Origin: Natronospira sp.
Lineage (GTDB): Bacteria > Pseudomonadota > Gammaproteobacteria > Natronospirales > Natronospiraceae
Length of the DNA stretch: 64,000 nt
Direction of reading: 5' to 3'
Assembly (NCBI GenBank): GCA_003558125.1
Contig: PWMQ01000073.1
Coordinates: 1 to 64,000 of the forward strand
Shown here: positions 38,778-48,922 of the stretch, piece by piece
Numbering within the stretch: the stretch's first letter is position 1
Layout: each line of letters begins with the position of its first letter
Position numbers and translations under genes: made by a program
The notes under the pieces: generated by a model
Told to the model about the DNA's origin: nothing
Databases searched by the model: none
The model's input: only the letters and a program-made list of their open reading frames with translations

Positions 38778-39653
38778 TCAGTTTCCCTTCTCGCCGCTGG
38801 AACCATCACTGTCTGACTGGATGGCCAAAAGCCGCTTGTAAAGCCGGTTGCGTGGCAGGCCACTGACCTCGGCGGCCACCCGGGCCGCCTCCCGTGGCGG
38901 CAAGCGGCCAGACAGTGCCCGCAACCAGGCATCCACTTCGCTCTGCTCGGCGTCTGCCGAGTCCGCGGCTGCCCCGCCCACGATCAGTACAAGCTCACCC
39001 TTGCGGGCCTGCGAAGATTGCCTGGCCCATGCCAACAGCTCGGACAGGGTGCCATGCCTGAGCTGCTCATGCAGCTTGCTGATTTCCCGGCCAAGGAAGG
39101 CCGGGCGATCCGGCCCGAAGGCCTTCGACATGGCCTCCAGTGATCCCGCCAGTCGGTGAACGGATTCATAAAAGATCAATGTCTCCGTCGCCGCCGACAG
39201 GGACTGGAAATAGCGTGCCCTCGCCGTTGTCTGGCGAGGCGGAAAACCCAGAAAGCGGAACGGCTCCGGCGGCAATCCGGACACGGAAAGGGCCGCGATG
39301 GCGGCGTTTGGGCCGGGGATGGGGCAAAGATCAATGCCGGCAGCCACCGCCGCGCGAACCAGCGGAAAACCCGGATCACTGAGCAGCGGCGTGCCGGCAT
39401 CGGAGATCAGAGCCAGGCTCTCGCCCCCGCGCAGTGCCTCGATCAGGCCTTCCACCCGCGCATTCTCGTTGTGCTCATGCAGGGAAATCAGCTGCCCGCG
39501 AATACCAAAGCGGGAGAGCAGGCGCCGGGCATGGCGGGTGTCCTCACAGGCAATCCGGTCCACGCTGGCAAGCACCTCCCGCATGCGGGGCGAGGCATCA
39601 GACAGATTGCCGATGGGCGTGGCGACCACGTAAAGCTTTCCGCTATCAGACAA
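38778..39653 (-). CDS. rsmI: 16S rRNA (cytidine-1402 2'-O) methyltransferase RsmI
   Basis: The 291-residue SAM enzyme modifies the same nucleotide (C1402) as RsmH, encoded 3 kb downstream. The LYVVATPIGNLSD start, CEDTRHARRLL, ISDAGTPLLSDPG and PGPNAAIAALSVSGLP segments are the family signature. The start is assigned to TTG 39653: it has GGAGG seven nt upstream and yields the normal N-terminus, while the ATG at 39758 would add 35 unrelated residues. It is divergent from lpoA, as in E. coli. Confidence 0.94.
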   Translation of the reverse strand: MSDSGKLYVVATPIGNLSDASPRMREVLASVDRIACEDTRHARRLLSRFGIRGQLISLHEHNENARVEGLIEALRGGESLALISDAGTPLLSDPGFPLVRAAVAAGIDLCPIPGPNAAIAALSVSGLPPEPFRFLGFPPRQTTARARYFQSLSAATETLIFYESVHRLAGSLEAMSKAFGPDRPAFLGREISKLHEQLRHGTLSELLAWARQSSQARKGELVLIVGGAAADSADAEQSEVDAWLRALSGRLPPREAARVAAEVSGLPRNRLYKRLLAIQSDSDGSSGEKGN

Positions 39654-39783
39654 GAAACAACCTCCCCGGGGAATGGCAAGTCGACAGCCTGTCGCAAACA
39701 GGCGGTATCCGGTGGTCCGGCCTGATAAGATAAGGCACTTAGCTCCCACCCCTTGCAATCAGGACGCCGCCGAGCACGCAAGC

Positions 39784-41724
39784 ATGATGACAAGCGCACA
39801 GCATAAGCCAAGCCCCCCGCAAACTGCAGCCATTCTGCGCCCCGCCGGCCTGTTGCTGGCAGCGCTGCTGCTCTGGTCCTGCGCGCCCACGCCGGTGGAG
39901 CGCGAACCGCTGCCGGAGACCGAAATCGAACTCATGGCCGACAGTGCCGAGTTGATGCGGGATACCGGCGACCCGGAAGCGGCGGCGTCCATTTATCAGG
40001 AAATCGCGGCCAGCGTCCCGGACGCGGAGCGGCCGAAGTGGCTATTCCAGGCCATGGAGGCCTGGATTGAAGCCGGCGAAACCGATCGGGCCCGGGGCAT
40101 TGGCGGCAGCCTGGTCCCGGCCGAGCTGCCCCGTGAGGAACGGTTTCGCCTGGCGGTCACCCTGGCCCGTGCTGATCTGATGGATAATCGGCCACAGGAG
40201 GCCCTGGCCCGCATCGACGTGCGCGAGGAAGGCATTCCACGGGCCGTCGCCCCCGAGCTCCTGGCGGTCAGGGGCGAGGCCCGCTTCCGCCTTGAGGATG
40301 CCGTCGCCGGCATCGCTGACCTGCAGCGCCGAGCGGACCTCCTGGGCGGGGACGACCGACTTGCAGCCCTGCAGACCATCTGGGACCGCCTCATGGCTCT
40401 GCCATCACTGCCCGACCGTGAACAGGCGGCTGGCCGGCCCTTGATCAGCGGCTGGCTCAACCTGGCCCGTGCCGGCCAGCAAAGCTGGCAACGCCCCGAT
40501 CAGTTTGACCGCGCGGTGGCCGAGTGGGAGGCCCTGCACCGCGACCATCCGGCAAGCGAACTCATGGACCAACTGCTGGCCGACCATCGGGAACGCTTCC
40601 GCTATCCGGACCGGGTTGCCCTGCTACTGCCCCTGAGTGGACGATTCGCCGCCCCGGCCGAGGCGGTGCGCGATGGATTCCTGGCGGCCCATTTCAATCA
40701 GCCCGGCACCCGCCGGCCCGCGGTCCGGGTTTACGATACCGGCGATGAAACAGAGGGTGTTCTGGAGGTTTATCAGCAAGCGGTAGCGGACGGCGCCGGT
40801 ATTGTCATCGGCCCCCTTACCCGCCCGGCACTGTCCGAGCTTAGACGTGCCGAGGATCGGCCCGTGACGGTGCTGGGCCTGAACTACCTGGATGAAGAGG
40901 AAGGCGGCGTTGACGGCCTGGTGCAGTTTGGCCTGCGGCCCGAGTCCGAAGCACGCCAGGTCGCCCAGCGCATGGTACGCGAAGGCCATCGGCACAATAT
41001 TGCCCTGATCCCTGAGACCGAGTGGGGCTACCGCATGCTGGATGCCTATCGCGAGGCACTGGCGGACATGGATGCCGAGCTGCTGGACTTTGAAAGCTAC
41101 CTGCCCCAGCAGCGGGATTTCTCCGACCGCATCACGCGCTTGATGGGTCTGAATCGCAGCCATGACCGCCGCCGGGAGCTGGCCGGCGTGCTTCAGGAAT
41201 CGCTGGAATTTGAACCGCGCCGCCGACAGGACATTGACGGGATTTTCCTCGCCTCCCAGGATGGCCAGGCCTCGCTCATCAAGCCCCAGCTTCGCTTCCA
41301 TCGCGCCATCGGCATCCCCGTATTTGCCAGCTCCCATGTCTATCGCCCCGGACAATCGGCGGACACGGACCTGGACGGTATTCGCTTCGCGGATATGCCC
41401 TGGTCCATCGCCCAGGAAGGGGAGGCCCGTGATGAACGGGAACGGATATCCGGACTCTGGCCGGAATTGTTTGATCAGCACGGGCGCCTGTTTGCGCTCG
41501 GTTTCGATGCCTATCGCCTGGTCCCGGTACTGAGCAACTTCGAAGATCCCCTGCGCCCGCCCCTGGCCGCCATGACCGGTGTATTGAGCCTGGACGAGCA
41601 CAATCGGGTTCAACGTGAATTGGGCTGGGCCATGTTTTCACGCGGACAGCCCATCCCTCTGGAGCCCATTGAGGAACAACCACAGATCCCGGAGCCGGCG
41701 CCCCTTGACCTGGAAGCCCCCTGA
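39784..41724 (+). CDS. lpoA: Outer-membrane lipoprotein activator of PBP1a (LpoA family)
   Basis: The 646-residue lipoprotein has a signal peptide with a lipobox ending in C33 (LLLWSC), an N-terminal TPR-like domain (about 40-280) and a C-terminal periplasmic-binding-protein-like domain (about 285-610, starting RVALLLPLSGRFA). LpoA reaches through the periplasm to stimulate the bifunctional synthase PBP1a. It heads lpoA-yraN-diaA, the classic arrangement. ATG 39784 or 39787 may be used. A proline-rich tail follows the last domain. Confidence 0.9.
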   Translation: MMTSAQHKPSPPQTAAILRPAGLLLAALLLWSCAPTPVEREPLPETEIELMADSAELMRDTGDPEAAASIYQEIAASVPDAERPKWLFQAMEAWIEAGETDRARGIGGSLVPAELPREERFRLAVTLARADLMDNRPQEALARIDVREEGIPRAVAPELLAVRGEARFRLEDAVAGIADLQRRADLLGGDDRLAALQTIWDRLMALPSLPDREQAAGRPLISGWLNLARAGQQSWQRPDQFDRAVAEWEALHRDHPASELMDQLLADHRERFRYPDRVALLLPLSGRFAAPAEAVRDGFLAAHFNQPGTRRPAVRVYDTGDETEGVLEVYQQAVADGAGIVIGPLTRPALSELRRAEDRPVTVLGLNYLDEEEGGVDGLVQFGLRPESEARQVAQRMVREGHRHNIALIPETEWGYRMLDAYREALADMDAELLDFESYLPQQRDFSDRITRLMGLNRSHDRRRELAGVLQESLEFEPRRRQDIDGIFLASQDGQASLIKPQLRFHRAIGIPVFASSHVYRPGQSADTDLDGIRFADMPWSIAQEGEARDERERISGLWPELFDQHGRLFALGFDAYRLVPVLSNFEDPLRPPLAAMTGVLSLDEHNRVQRELGWAMFSRGQPIPLEPIEEQPQIPEPAPLDLEAP

Positions 41725-41735
41725 GGTATGCCGTC

Positions 41736-42095
41736 ATGAGTCGGGAACGGGGCAAGGCGGCGGAGACTTTCGCGGAACAGTGGCTGGCCCAGAAAGGGCT
41801 GCAACCCCTGGAGCGCAACCTGCATCTGGCCGGAGCCGAACTGGACCTGGTGATGCTGGATGGTGACACGGTGGTCTTCGTGGAAGTCAGGCATCGACAA
41901 CAGGATGATTACGGCGATGGCATCGAAACCGTCTCCCGCCGCAAGCGCCGATTGATGGCCCGGGCCGCGGAATGCTTCATGGCCACGCGCGGCCCGGACC
42001 GTGATGGCCGTTTTGATCTCATCGCCATTGATGGCAGTCTGGAATCACCCCGGATTGACTGGCTGCCGGACGCTTTCGACTTGGACGATATCTAG
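41736..42095 (+). CDS. yraN: YraN family (UPF0102) putative endonuclease
   Basis: The 119-residue protein has the restriction-endonuclease-like core of the family: the GAELDLVMLDGDTVVFVEVRHR stretch holds the E-D-ExK-like metal site, with arginine replacing the usual lysine (EVR). The cellular role is not established. It lies 11 nt after lpoA and 15 nt before diaA, consistent with one operon. Confidence 0.9.
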   Translation: MSRERGKAAETFAEQWLAQKGLQPLERNLHLAGAELDLVMLDGDTVVFVEVRHRQQDDYGDGIETVSRRKRRLMARAAECFMATRGPDRDGRFDLIAIDGSLESPRIDWLPDAFDLDDI

Positions 42096-42704
<609 letters not shown>

Positions 42705-42719
42705 AGCGGCTGTTCTGAC

Positions 42720-44126
42720 ATGGCCCAAAAGCCCTCCCCCATTACCCGACTGTCAGCCGAGGCGGAGTCACGACTCAAAGCCGTATTGCCTGCCGATCGA
42801 CTGCTGACCGAAGCGGCGGATTGCTGGGCCTATGGCTATGACAACAGCCGCCGTCAGGTCTGCCCCCAGGCGGTGGCCTTTCCCGAATCCAGCGAGGAAG
42901 TGGCGGCTCTTGTCCGAGTCTGCCATGACCTCAAGTTGCCTGTGGTCGGCCGCGGTCGTGGCAGCGGGACCGCCGGGGCCGCGGTTCCCGTCGAGGGGGG
43001 CCTGGTGCTGTCCATGGAACGCATGGACCGAATCATCGAGATCAACCCGGATGATCGTCTGGAGGTGGTTGAAGCCGGGGTCACCAATGGCGACCTCCAA
43101 CGGGCCCTGGCCCGGCACGGTTTCTTCTGGCCCCCTGATCCCACCTCGGCGGATTACTGCAGTGTGGGTGGCAACCTGGCCTGCAATGCCGCCGGCCCCA
43201 GGGCGGTGAAATACGGCACGCCGAGAGACAACATCCTCGGGCTGACCGCAGTCAGCGGTGCCGGTCAGATTCTGCGCACGGGGGTCCATACCACCAAGGG
43301 CGTCGTGGGTTATGACCTCACCCGACTGCTGGTCGGGTCCGAAGGCACCCTGGGGGTGATAACCCAGGCCACATTGCGGATCACCCCCCTGCCGGAGGCG
43401 CGCCGCAGCCTGCGCGCGGTTTACGATGGCATGGCCGATGCGGCGGCGGCGGTTTCCCGGATCATGGCCCAACCCCTCACCCCCTGTATCCTGGAGTTCA
43501 TCGATGGCCGGGCCATTAAGATGATCCGGGATTATGCCGAGACCGACTTGCCGGAAGGTGCTGGGGCCATGCTGATGATCGAAGTGGATGGCTCGGCCGA
43601 GCAGCTGGATCTCGCCGAACAGGCGGTCTCAAGAGCGGCGGCCGGCCCGGGGCTACGGGAGTTGCGCAGCGCCAGGGATGAAGCAGAGCGCAAGGCCCTG
43701 TGGGCCGCGCGCAAGGCCCTGTCGCCGGCCCAGCGCAAGATTGCCCCGAAGAAGATCAATGAAGATGTGGTTGTGCCGGTCTCCCGCATGGCGGATCTGA
43801 TCGGCGGGCTGGAAGCATTGTCGGAACGCTTCGGTATTCTCATCGTCAACTTTGGCCATGCCGGCAACGGCAACATCCATGTCAATCTATTGGTGGATCC
43901 CGATGACCCCAAGCAGATGGCGGTGGTGGATGAATGCCTGGATCAGGTATTCCGGCTGGTCCTGTCCCTGCGCGGAACCCTGTCCGGCGAGCATGGCATC
44001 GGCTACGACAAGAAACAGTTTGTCGTGCTGGAAATCGAACCGGCCGCACTTGAGCTGATGAAACAAATCAAGAAACAGTTTGACCCTGCCGGCATCCTCA
44101 ATCCCGGCAAGCTATTCCCCGAATAG
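42720..44126 (+). CDS. FAD-binding oxidase, GlcD/D-lactate dehydrogenase type
   Basis: The 468-residue flavoprotein has a VAO/PCMH FAD domain (GRGSGTAGAAVPVEGG; TKGVVGYDLTRLLVGSEGTLG) and the C-terminal oxidase domain with metal-site histidines (NFGHAGNGNIHVN; LSGEHGIGYDKK). It oxidises a D-2-hydroxy acid: glycolate, D-lactate or D-2-hydroxyglutarate are candidates. No glcE or glcF partner genes are adjacent, which argues against a standard glycolate oxidase and for a stand-alone D-lactate or D-2-hydroxyglutarate dehydrogenase. The family is certain; the substrate is not. Confidence 0.88.
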   Translation: MAQKPSPITRLSAEAESRLKAVLPADRLLTEAADCWAYGYDNSRRQVCPQAVAFPESSEEVAALVRVCHDLKLPVVGRGRGSGTAGAAVPVEGGLVLSMERMDRIIEINPDDRLEVVEAGVTNGDLQRALARHGFFWPPDPTSADYCSVGGNLACNAAGPRAVKYGTPRDNILGLTAVSGAGQILRTGVHTTKGVVGYDLTRLLVGSEGTLGVITQATLRITPLPEARRSLRAVYDGMADAAAAVSRIMAQPLTPCILEFIDGRAIKMIRDYAETDLPEGAGAMLMIEVDGSAEQLDLAEQAVSRAAAGPGLRELRSARDEAERKALWAARKALSPAQRKIAPKKINEDVVVPVSRMADLIGGLEALSERFGILIVNFGHAGNGNIHVNLLVDPDDPKQMAVVDECLDQVFRLVLSLRGTLSGEHGIGYDKKQFVVLEIEPAALELMKQIKKQFDPAGILNPGKLFPE

Positions 44127-44140
44127 GCCGAGGGCGCCTC

Positions 44141-44785
44141 GTGAAACAGAAGCATTTCATTGACAGCCACAAGGGCATAACCGGACTGGCGGTGCTGGCA
44201 ATGATGGCCTGGCATGGCGCCTGGGATCAGGCAGCGGCCTGGCTCTATCTCGCCCTGCACGGCAGCTACGGCCTGTTCTGGATATTGAAGAGCCGCCTGT
44301 TTGGCGATCGCAGCTGGGAGGCGCCCTGTGGACTGGGCTACGGCCTGGTGATTTGGGCGGGCCTGAGTCTCTACTGGATCGCTCCCTGGCTGCTCATGAG
44401 TCGGGCGATCGAGCCGGCTGCGTGGCTACTGGCGCTTTGCGTCGGCCTCTACGCCCTGGGGGTCTTCCTGCACTTCAGCGCCGACATGCAAAAGCATTTG
44501 CACATGAAATATCGGCCGGGGAAGCTACTCAATGATGGGCTATGGGCGCGCAGCCGCAACCCAAACTACCTGGGGGAACTGCTGATTTACGGGAGTTTCG
44601 TCACCCTGCCACTGCACTGGGCCCCGCCGCTGATATTGCTGCTTTTCTTCAGCGTCGTCTGGCTGCCCAATATGCGGCGCAAGGATCGTTCTCTGGCGCG
44701 CTACCCCGAGTTCGCCGAGTGGAAGGCCCGGAGCGGACTGCTCTTTCCCCGCCTACTCCCCCGGCGGGGCCGCATTCGAGGGTGA
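44141..44785 (+). CDS. Integral membrane protein, DUF1295/isoprenylcysteine methyltransferase-like
   Basis: The 214-residue protein has about five hydrophobic segments. Its C-terminal half contains GLWARSRNPNYLGELLIYGSF, the SAM-binding region of membrane methyltransferases (ICMT/PEMT) and steroid-reductase-like DUF1295 proteins, followed by RKDRSLARYPEFAEWKARS. The substrate is unknown. The start is GTG 14 nt after the oxidase stop, so co-transcription is likely. Its stop codon directly abuts the convergent sspB stop with no base between. Confidence 0.75.
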   Translation: MKQKHFIDSHKGITGLAVLAMMAWHGAWDQAAAWLYLALHGSYGLFWILKSRLFGDRSWEAPCGLGYGLVIWAGLSLYWIAPWLLMSRAIEPAAWLLALCVGLYALGVFLHFSADMQKHLHMKYRPGKLLNDGLWARSRNPNYLGELLIYGSFVTLPLHWAPPLILLLFFSVVWLPNMRRKDRSLARYPEFAEWKARSGLLFPRLLPRRGRIRG

Positions 44786-45202
44786 CTACTTGATGACCCG
44801 GAGATTGGGTCGACGGGCCTTGTCCGCCTCTTTGCTGGGTTTCTTGCCGGGCTTGTCGTTCCCGTCATCCCCATCAGGGGGGGTGGGCCCGTCGTCTTCC
44901 TCATTGAAGAGCATGCCCTGACCCGATTCCCGGGAGTAAATGGCAAGGACCGCCGAGGGAGGCAAGGCGATGGCCATGGGCTGACCACCAAAGCGGGCAT
45001 TGAAGCTGATCTCCTGATTATCCAGGAGCAGGTTCTGCACCGCGCTGGGGCTGATATTCAGGATAATCTTGCCGTTCTGAACATAGTCCACCGGGACCAT
45101 GACACCATCATGCTCGGCATCAACGAGCAGATGGGGTGTCTCGCCACTATCCACCATCCACTGGTGCATGGCACGAATCAGATAGGGTCGCCTCGGGACC
45201 AT
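44786..45202 (-). CDS. sspB: ClpXP adaptor SspB
   Basis: The 138-residue protein has the SspB fold for ssrA-tag binding (RPYLIRAMHQWMVDSG; GKIILNISPSAV; ISFNARFGG), then a low-complexity acidic/basic linker and a C-terminal ClpX-binding peptide (RRPNLRVIK). It delivers ssrA-tagged and selected proteins to ClpXP. ATG 45202 is preferred over the adjoining TTG. It follows sspA after 55 nt. Confidence 0.94.
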   Translation of the reverse strand: MVPRRPYLIRAMHQWMVDSGETPHLLVDAEHDGVMVPVDYVQNGKIILNISPSAVQNLLLDNQEISFNARFGGQPMAIALPPSAVLAIYSRESGQGMLFNEEDDGPTPPDGDDGNDKPGKKPSKEADKARRPNLRVIK

Positions 45203-45257
45203 CAAACCCCCAGTGTCGAAATCATGAACTTACAATGAAGCGGAACTCGGAGGGCTG

Positions 45258-45878
45258 TCAAACGCCGTCACGTTCCCGCGGGGTCAGACTATCGCGGAAG
45301 GAACCTCGGGAAAACAGCCTGTCGGTATAATTGCGCAGATTCCGGGCCCGAGGCGGCAGCTTGATGCCGTAACGCTCCAGGCGCCAGAGCACGGGGGCGA
45401 CGGTGCAATCGGCCAGACTGAACTCATCTTCGACCAGCGCCGGACGGGAAAAAATGGGGTCGGCCGCAATCACGTTCTCTTCCAGGGCCTTGCGGGCCTT
45501 TTCCACCTTCTTTGGCGTGCCCGTTTCGATCTCTTCCGCCAGGCGGTACCAGTCCTGTTCCGTCTGGTAGACGAAGAGACGAACCCGCGCCCGCCCCACC
45601 GGATCAACCGGCATCAAGGGCGGGTGCGGAAAGCGCTCATCCAGGTATTCCATGATCACGGCGGGACCATGCAGCACCAGCTCACGATCCACCAGAGTGG
45701 GCACTGACTGGTATGGGTTGAGGTCGATCAGGTCCTCCGGAACTCGACCTTCCTCAACGTCCACCGTGTCATGGCTAATCCCTTTTTCCGCCAGCACAAA
45801 ACGTACCCGATGACTCTCGATGGAATCGGGATGGGAAAACAGGGTCATTACTGACCGACGATTCGCGACCACCGCCAT
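45258..45878 (-). CDS. sspA: Stringent starvation protein A
   Basis: The 206-residue protein has a glutathione S-transferase fold, with a thioredoxin-like N-terminal domain and a helical C-terminal domain. The N-terminus MAVVANRRSVMTLFS closely matches E. coli SspA, fixing the start. SspA binds RNA polymerase and alters transcription in stationary phase and acid stress. It lies between petC and sspB, the standard gene order. Confidence 0.95.
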   Translation of the reverse strand: MAVVANRRSVMTLFSHPDSIESHRVRFVLAEKGISHDTVDVEEGRVPEDLIDLNPYQSVPTLVDRELVLHGPAVIMEYLDERFPHPPLMPVDPVGRARVRLFVYQTEQDWYRLAEEIETGTPKKVEKARKALEENVIAADPIFSRPALVEDEFSLADCTVAPVLWRLERYGIKLPPRARNLRNYTDRLFSRGSFRDSLTPRERDGV

Positions 45879-45915
45879 TTGACGTTCTCCCTCGCTAGGC
45901 TGACGGATACCGGCA

Positions 45916-46662
45916 TTACTTCACGTCGCGCCAGTAATCCTTGTAGAGCAGATAGGACAGGAAGGTGAAGACGCCAATAAAGGCCAACACCCAGAAACCG
46001 ATGCGCTTGCGATCAGTCTGGATAGGCTCACCAACATAGTCCAGGAAATTGACGATGTCCCGCACGGTTCGATCGTATTCCTCATGGCTCATGCGGCCTT
46101 CCCGCACCGTCTCGAATCCGACGAAACTGCCCTCCTCGTCATAATGAGCCTTCTGCAGTCCCTGAAGGGACCACAGGACATGCGGCATGGCTGCATTGTC
46201 CAGCATCCGGTTATTGGTTCCGGCAACCGTCCTGTCATCAATATAAAAACTGTGCAGGAAGTTGTAGATCCAGTCCGGGCCACGACTCCGGGACACCAGG
46301 GTCAGATCCGGAGCCGCCATGCCAAACCAGTCTTCGGCGTCCTCTGGTGGCATGGCGATCTTGACCATGTCCGCCAACTCATCGCCGGTAAAGGCCAGAT
46401 TCTCGAGAGCAAGATCTTCAGGCAGCTCCAGGTCATCGGCAATCCGCTGGTAGCGCTTGTACTCCAGGGAATGGCAGCCGAGGCAATAATTCATGTAGTA
46501 CCTGGCTCCCCTCTGCAGGGAAGCCAGGTTGGTCACGTCATTATTCGCCGCGGAGGGGCGCCATTCCCGCACGGCATCCTCGTCCGCGATCACGGCACCG
46601 GATCCGGCCGCGATGACCAGCACCAGCGCACTCAGTGACAGTTTCCTGATTGTTCTCATCAT
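45916..46662 (-). CDS. petC: Cytochrome c1 of the bc1 complex
   Basis: The 248-residue protein has a Sec signal peptide (cleavage near residue 26), a single CxxCH heme site (C60, C63 and H64) and a C-terminal membrane anchor (about 218-238). An AMPHVLW segment provides the candidate methionine ligand. It passes electrons from the Rieske centre to soluble cytochrome c. It overlaps petB by 4 nt. Confidence 0.95.
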   Translation of the reverse strand: MMRTIRKLSLSALVLVIAAGSGAVIADEDAVREWRPSAANNDVTNLASLQRGARYYMNYCLGCHSLEYKRYQRIADDLELPEDLALENLAFTGDELADMVKIAMPPEDAEDWFGMAAPDLTLVSRSRGPDWIYNFLHSFYIDDRTVAGTNNRMLDNAAMPHVLWSLQGLQKAHYDEEGSFVGFETVREGRMSHEEYDRTVRDIVNFLDYVGEPIQTDRKRIGFWVLAFIGVFTFLSYLLYKDYWRDVK

Positions 46663-48053
46663 GAGGTCAACCTCTCCGGCACCGGCTTGGATTCATTCAG
46701 TCGGGTATGAGCGGGCAGCAACAGGAAGAAGGCAGTGACCGCAATCATCACCAACAGTGCAATCCAGCTGATGCCTGCCATATCCCTGACCAGGTCAATT
46801 ACCGCAATCAGCGCCACCACGATGGCAAAGGCGCCGTAATAGTAGTTACGGCTCCGTGGCTCCGAGTACACCCACGAAATGATGAAAAACATGAAGTAGA
46901 ACTCGGTAAAGCGCAGCGCCAGCTCATTGTAGAGCGTAGTCGCCGGCTTCAGCCCCAGATACCCAAGGACAATGAAGCCAAAGGCAAAGCTCATGAGCAG
47001 CGCCTTGTAAAGGAAGCTGCGATAACGAATGGACTTGACCGGATGCCGATCGATCCAGGGCATGGCAAACAGCACCAGGATGGCCAGACCCATGGCAATC
47101 ACACCACCCACCTGATCCGGGATCGCCGCCAGAATGGCGTAGAACGGGGTGAAGTACCAGACCGGCGGCACGTATTCAGGCGTCTGCAGAGGGTCGGCCG
47201 GAATGAAGTTGGCCGGCTTGAGGAACAGGTCCAGGAATGTGGGCGCAAAGAAGACAATGGCGAAGAAAAGCGCCAGGAACACACCCACGCCGACGATATC
47301 CTTCACCGTGTAATACGGGTGGAAGGGAATGCCGTCCACGGGCTTGCCGTCAGGACCCTTGTTTTCCTTGATCTCAATACCGTCCGGGTTGTTGGACCCG
47401 GTCTGGCGCAGGGCGACCAGATGGAAGAAGATCAGGCCGATCAGCACCAGGGGCAGCGCCACCACATGCAGCGCAAAGAAGCGGTTCAGGGTGACATCGG
47501 AAATCAGGTAGTCACCGCGAATCCATATAGCCAATGGCTCACCAATACCCGGCAGAACGCTGAACAGGGAAATAATCACCTGAGCGCCCCAGTAGGACAT
47601 CTGACCCCAGGGCAGCAGATAACCGAAGAAGGCCTCGGCCATCAGCACCACGTAGATCAGCATGCCGAAGATCCACAGCAGTTCACGGGGTTTCTTGTAG
47701 GAGCCGTACATCAGCCCCCGGAACATATGCAGATAGACCACCAGGAAGAACATGGATGCCCCGGTGGAGTGCATATATCGAATGAGCCAACCCCATTCCA
47801 CATCCCGCATGATGTATTCCACGGAGGCGAAGGCACCGTCCGCGGAGGGCTTGTAGCTCATGGTCAGAAAAATACCGGTGACGATCTGAATGACCAGCAC
47901 CAGCAGGGCCAGTGACCCGAAGAAATACCAAAAGTTAAAGTTCTTCGGCGCGTAGTAGCCGGTAAGCTGATCTTCGACGAACTGCCGATAAGGCAGGCGA
48001 TCGTTGATCCAGTCACCGACGGTACCGCCGCCCTGGTTGCTCTTGTTCTGCAT
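46659..48053 (-). CDS. petB: Cytochrome b of the bc1 complex
   Basis: The 464-residue protein has about eight to ten membrane helices and the four heme-b histidines H95, H109, H196 and H211. It oxidises ubiquinol at the Qo site and reduces quinone at Qi. The Qo motif, PEWY in mitochondria and alphaproteobacteria, reads PVWY at 297-300; this is a recognised variant in some beta- and gammaproteobacteria. An extra C-terminal pair of hydrophobic segments extends past 400. It overlaps petA by one base and petC by four. Confidence 0.96.
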   Translation of the reverse strand: MQNKSNQGGGTVGDWINDRLPYRQFVEDQLTGYYAPKNFNFWYFFGSLALLVLVIQIVTGIFLTMSYKPSADGAFASVEYIMRDVEWGWLIRYMHSTGASMFFLVVYLHMFRGLMYGSYKKPRELLWIFGMLIYVVLMAEAFFGYLLPWGQMSYWGAQVIISLFSVLPGIGEPLAIWIRGDYLISDVTLNRFFALHVVALPLVLIGLIFFHLVALRQTGSNNPDGIEIKENKGPDGKPVDGIPFHPYYTVKDIVGVGVFLALFFAIVFFAPTFLDLFLKPANFIPADPLQTPEYVPPVWYFTPFYAILAAIPDQVGGVIAMGLAILVLFAMPWIDRHPVKSIRYRSFLYKALLMSFAFGFIVLGYLGLKPATTLYNELALRFTEFYFMFFIISWVYSEPRSRNYYYGAFAIVVALIAVIDLVRDMAGISWIALLVMIAVTAFFLLLPAHTRLNESKPVPERLTS

Positions 48054-48643
48054 CAGGCGACCTCTGCGTCTTCACCAACGATAAGGGTGTTGTCATCGAC
48101 AAAGCGATGGGGCGGGATGTCCATATTGGTCGGTGCCGGCACGCCCCGATAAACACGACCGGCGAGGTCGAATCGGGAACCGTGGCAGGCACAAAAATAA
48201 CCACCAGGCCAGTCACTGCCCATGGCCGGGTCGGCCGGATCCGGGTGGAAGGACGGTGAACAGCCCAGATGGGTACAAACCGCCACCATTACCAGATACT
48301 CCGGCTTCAGGGAGCGATACTCGTTCTTGGCGTACTCGGGCTGATCGGAGGAGTCGGAATCCGGATCCCGCAGGCGATCACGGATCTCCCCCAGCCTCTC
48401 AATGGCATCCTCGCCACGCCGCACCACATGGATGGGGCGTCCACGCCAGCTCAGGGTGATTCGCTCACCCTCATCCATCTTGCTCACGTCCACTTCCACC
48501 GGGGCACCGGCCAGACGGGCTCGGGCACTGGGCCGCAGGGAGGCAAGGAAGGGAGCCGCCATGGCCGCCACCCCGATCCCCCCGACCACCGAGGTGGCCA
48601 CGGTGAGGAAATGACGCCTGTTATTGTCAACGCCGTTACTCAT
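48053..48643 (-). CDS. petA: Rieske iron-sulfur subunit of the bc1 complex
   Basis: The 196-residue protein has a Tat-type N-terminus (RRHFLT) that also serves as membrane anchor, and the Rieske cluster motifs CTHLGC (C123, H125, C128) and CACHGS (C151, C153, H154). C123, H125, C151 and H154 should bind the 2Fe-2S cluster, and C128-C153 should form the disulfide. First gene of petABC, with ribosome site AGGAG. It carries electrons from quinol to cytochrome c1. Confidence 0.96.
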   Translation of the reverse strand: MSNGVDNNRRHFLTVATSVVGGIGVAAMAAPFLASLRPSARARLAGAPVEVDVSKMDEGERITLSWRGRPIHVVRRGEDAIERLGEIRDRLRDPDSDSSDQPEYAKNEYRSLKPEYLVMVAVCTHLGCSPSFHPDPADPAMGSDWPGGYFCACHGSRFDLAGRVYRGVPAPTNMDIPPHRFVDDNTLIVGEDAEVA

Positions 48644-48812
48644 TCTCCGGTTCTCCTGGAGCTCATTTCGGACTGCCGGATCGGTCCCGTCTCGGTCGCC
48701 GTCTCACGGGAGCGCGGGGAAACGCCCTGACGGCAAGCTGTCGGGCCGGTCCAGCCACCCCATGCGACCGAGCGGACGCGGGCGGGGCACGCTGAATCGA
48801 CATAAAGCGGGG

Positions 48813-48818
48813 ATTATA
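48813..48818 (-). promoter_or_regulatory. Candidate -10 element of the petABC promoter
   Basis: A perfect TATAAT on the minus strand lies about 170 bp before petA, in the 279-bp gap shared with the divergent degS gene. The expected -35 region (about 48836-48841) is GC-rich and poor, so an activator may be needed, or the element may be coincidental. Confidence 0.4.
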
Positions 48819-48922
48819 CACAGTTCAACTCACGCCTCGCCACCAGCCCGGCACGCCACGCTTGTCACCAGCCCGGCGGGACGCTACCTTACTTGCCCCA
48901 CAGGCCGAGCAAGCGACTTCTC

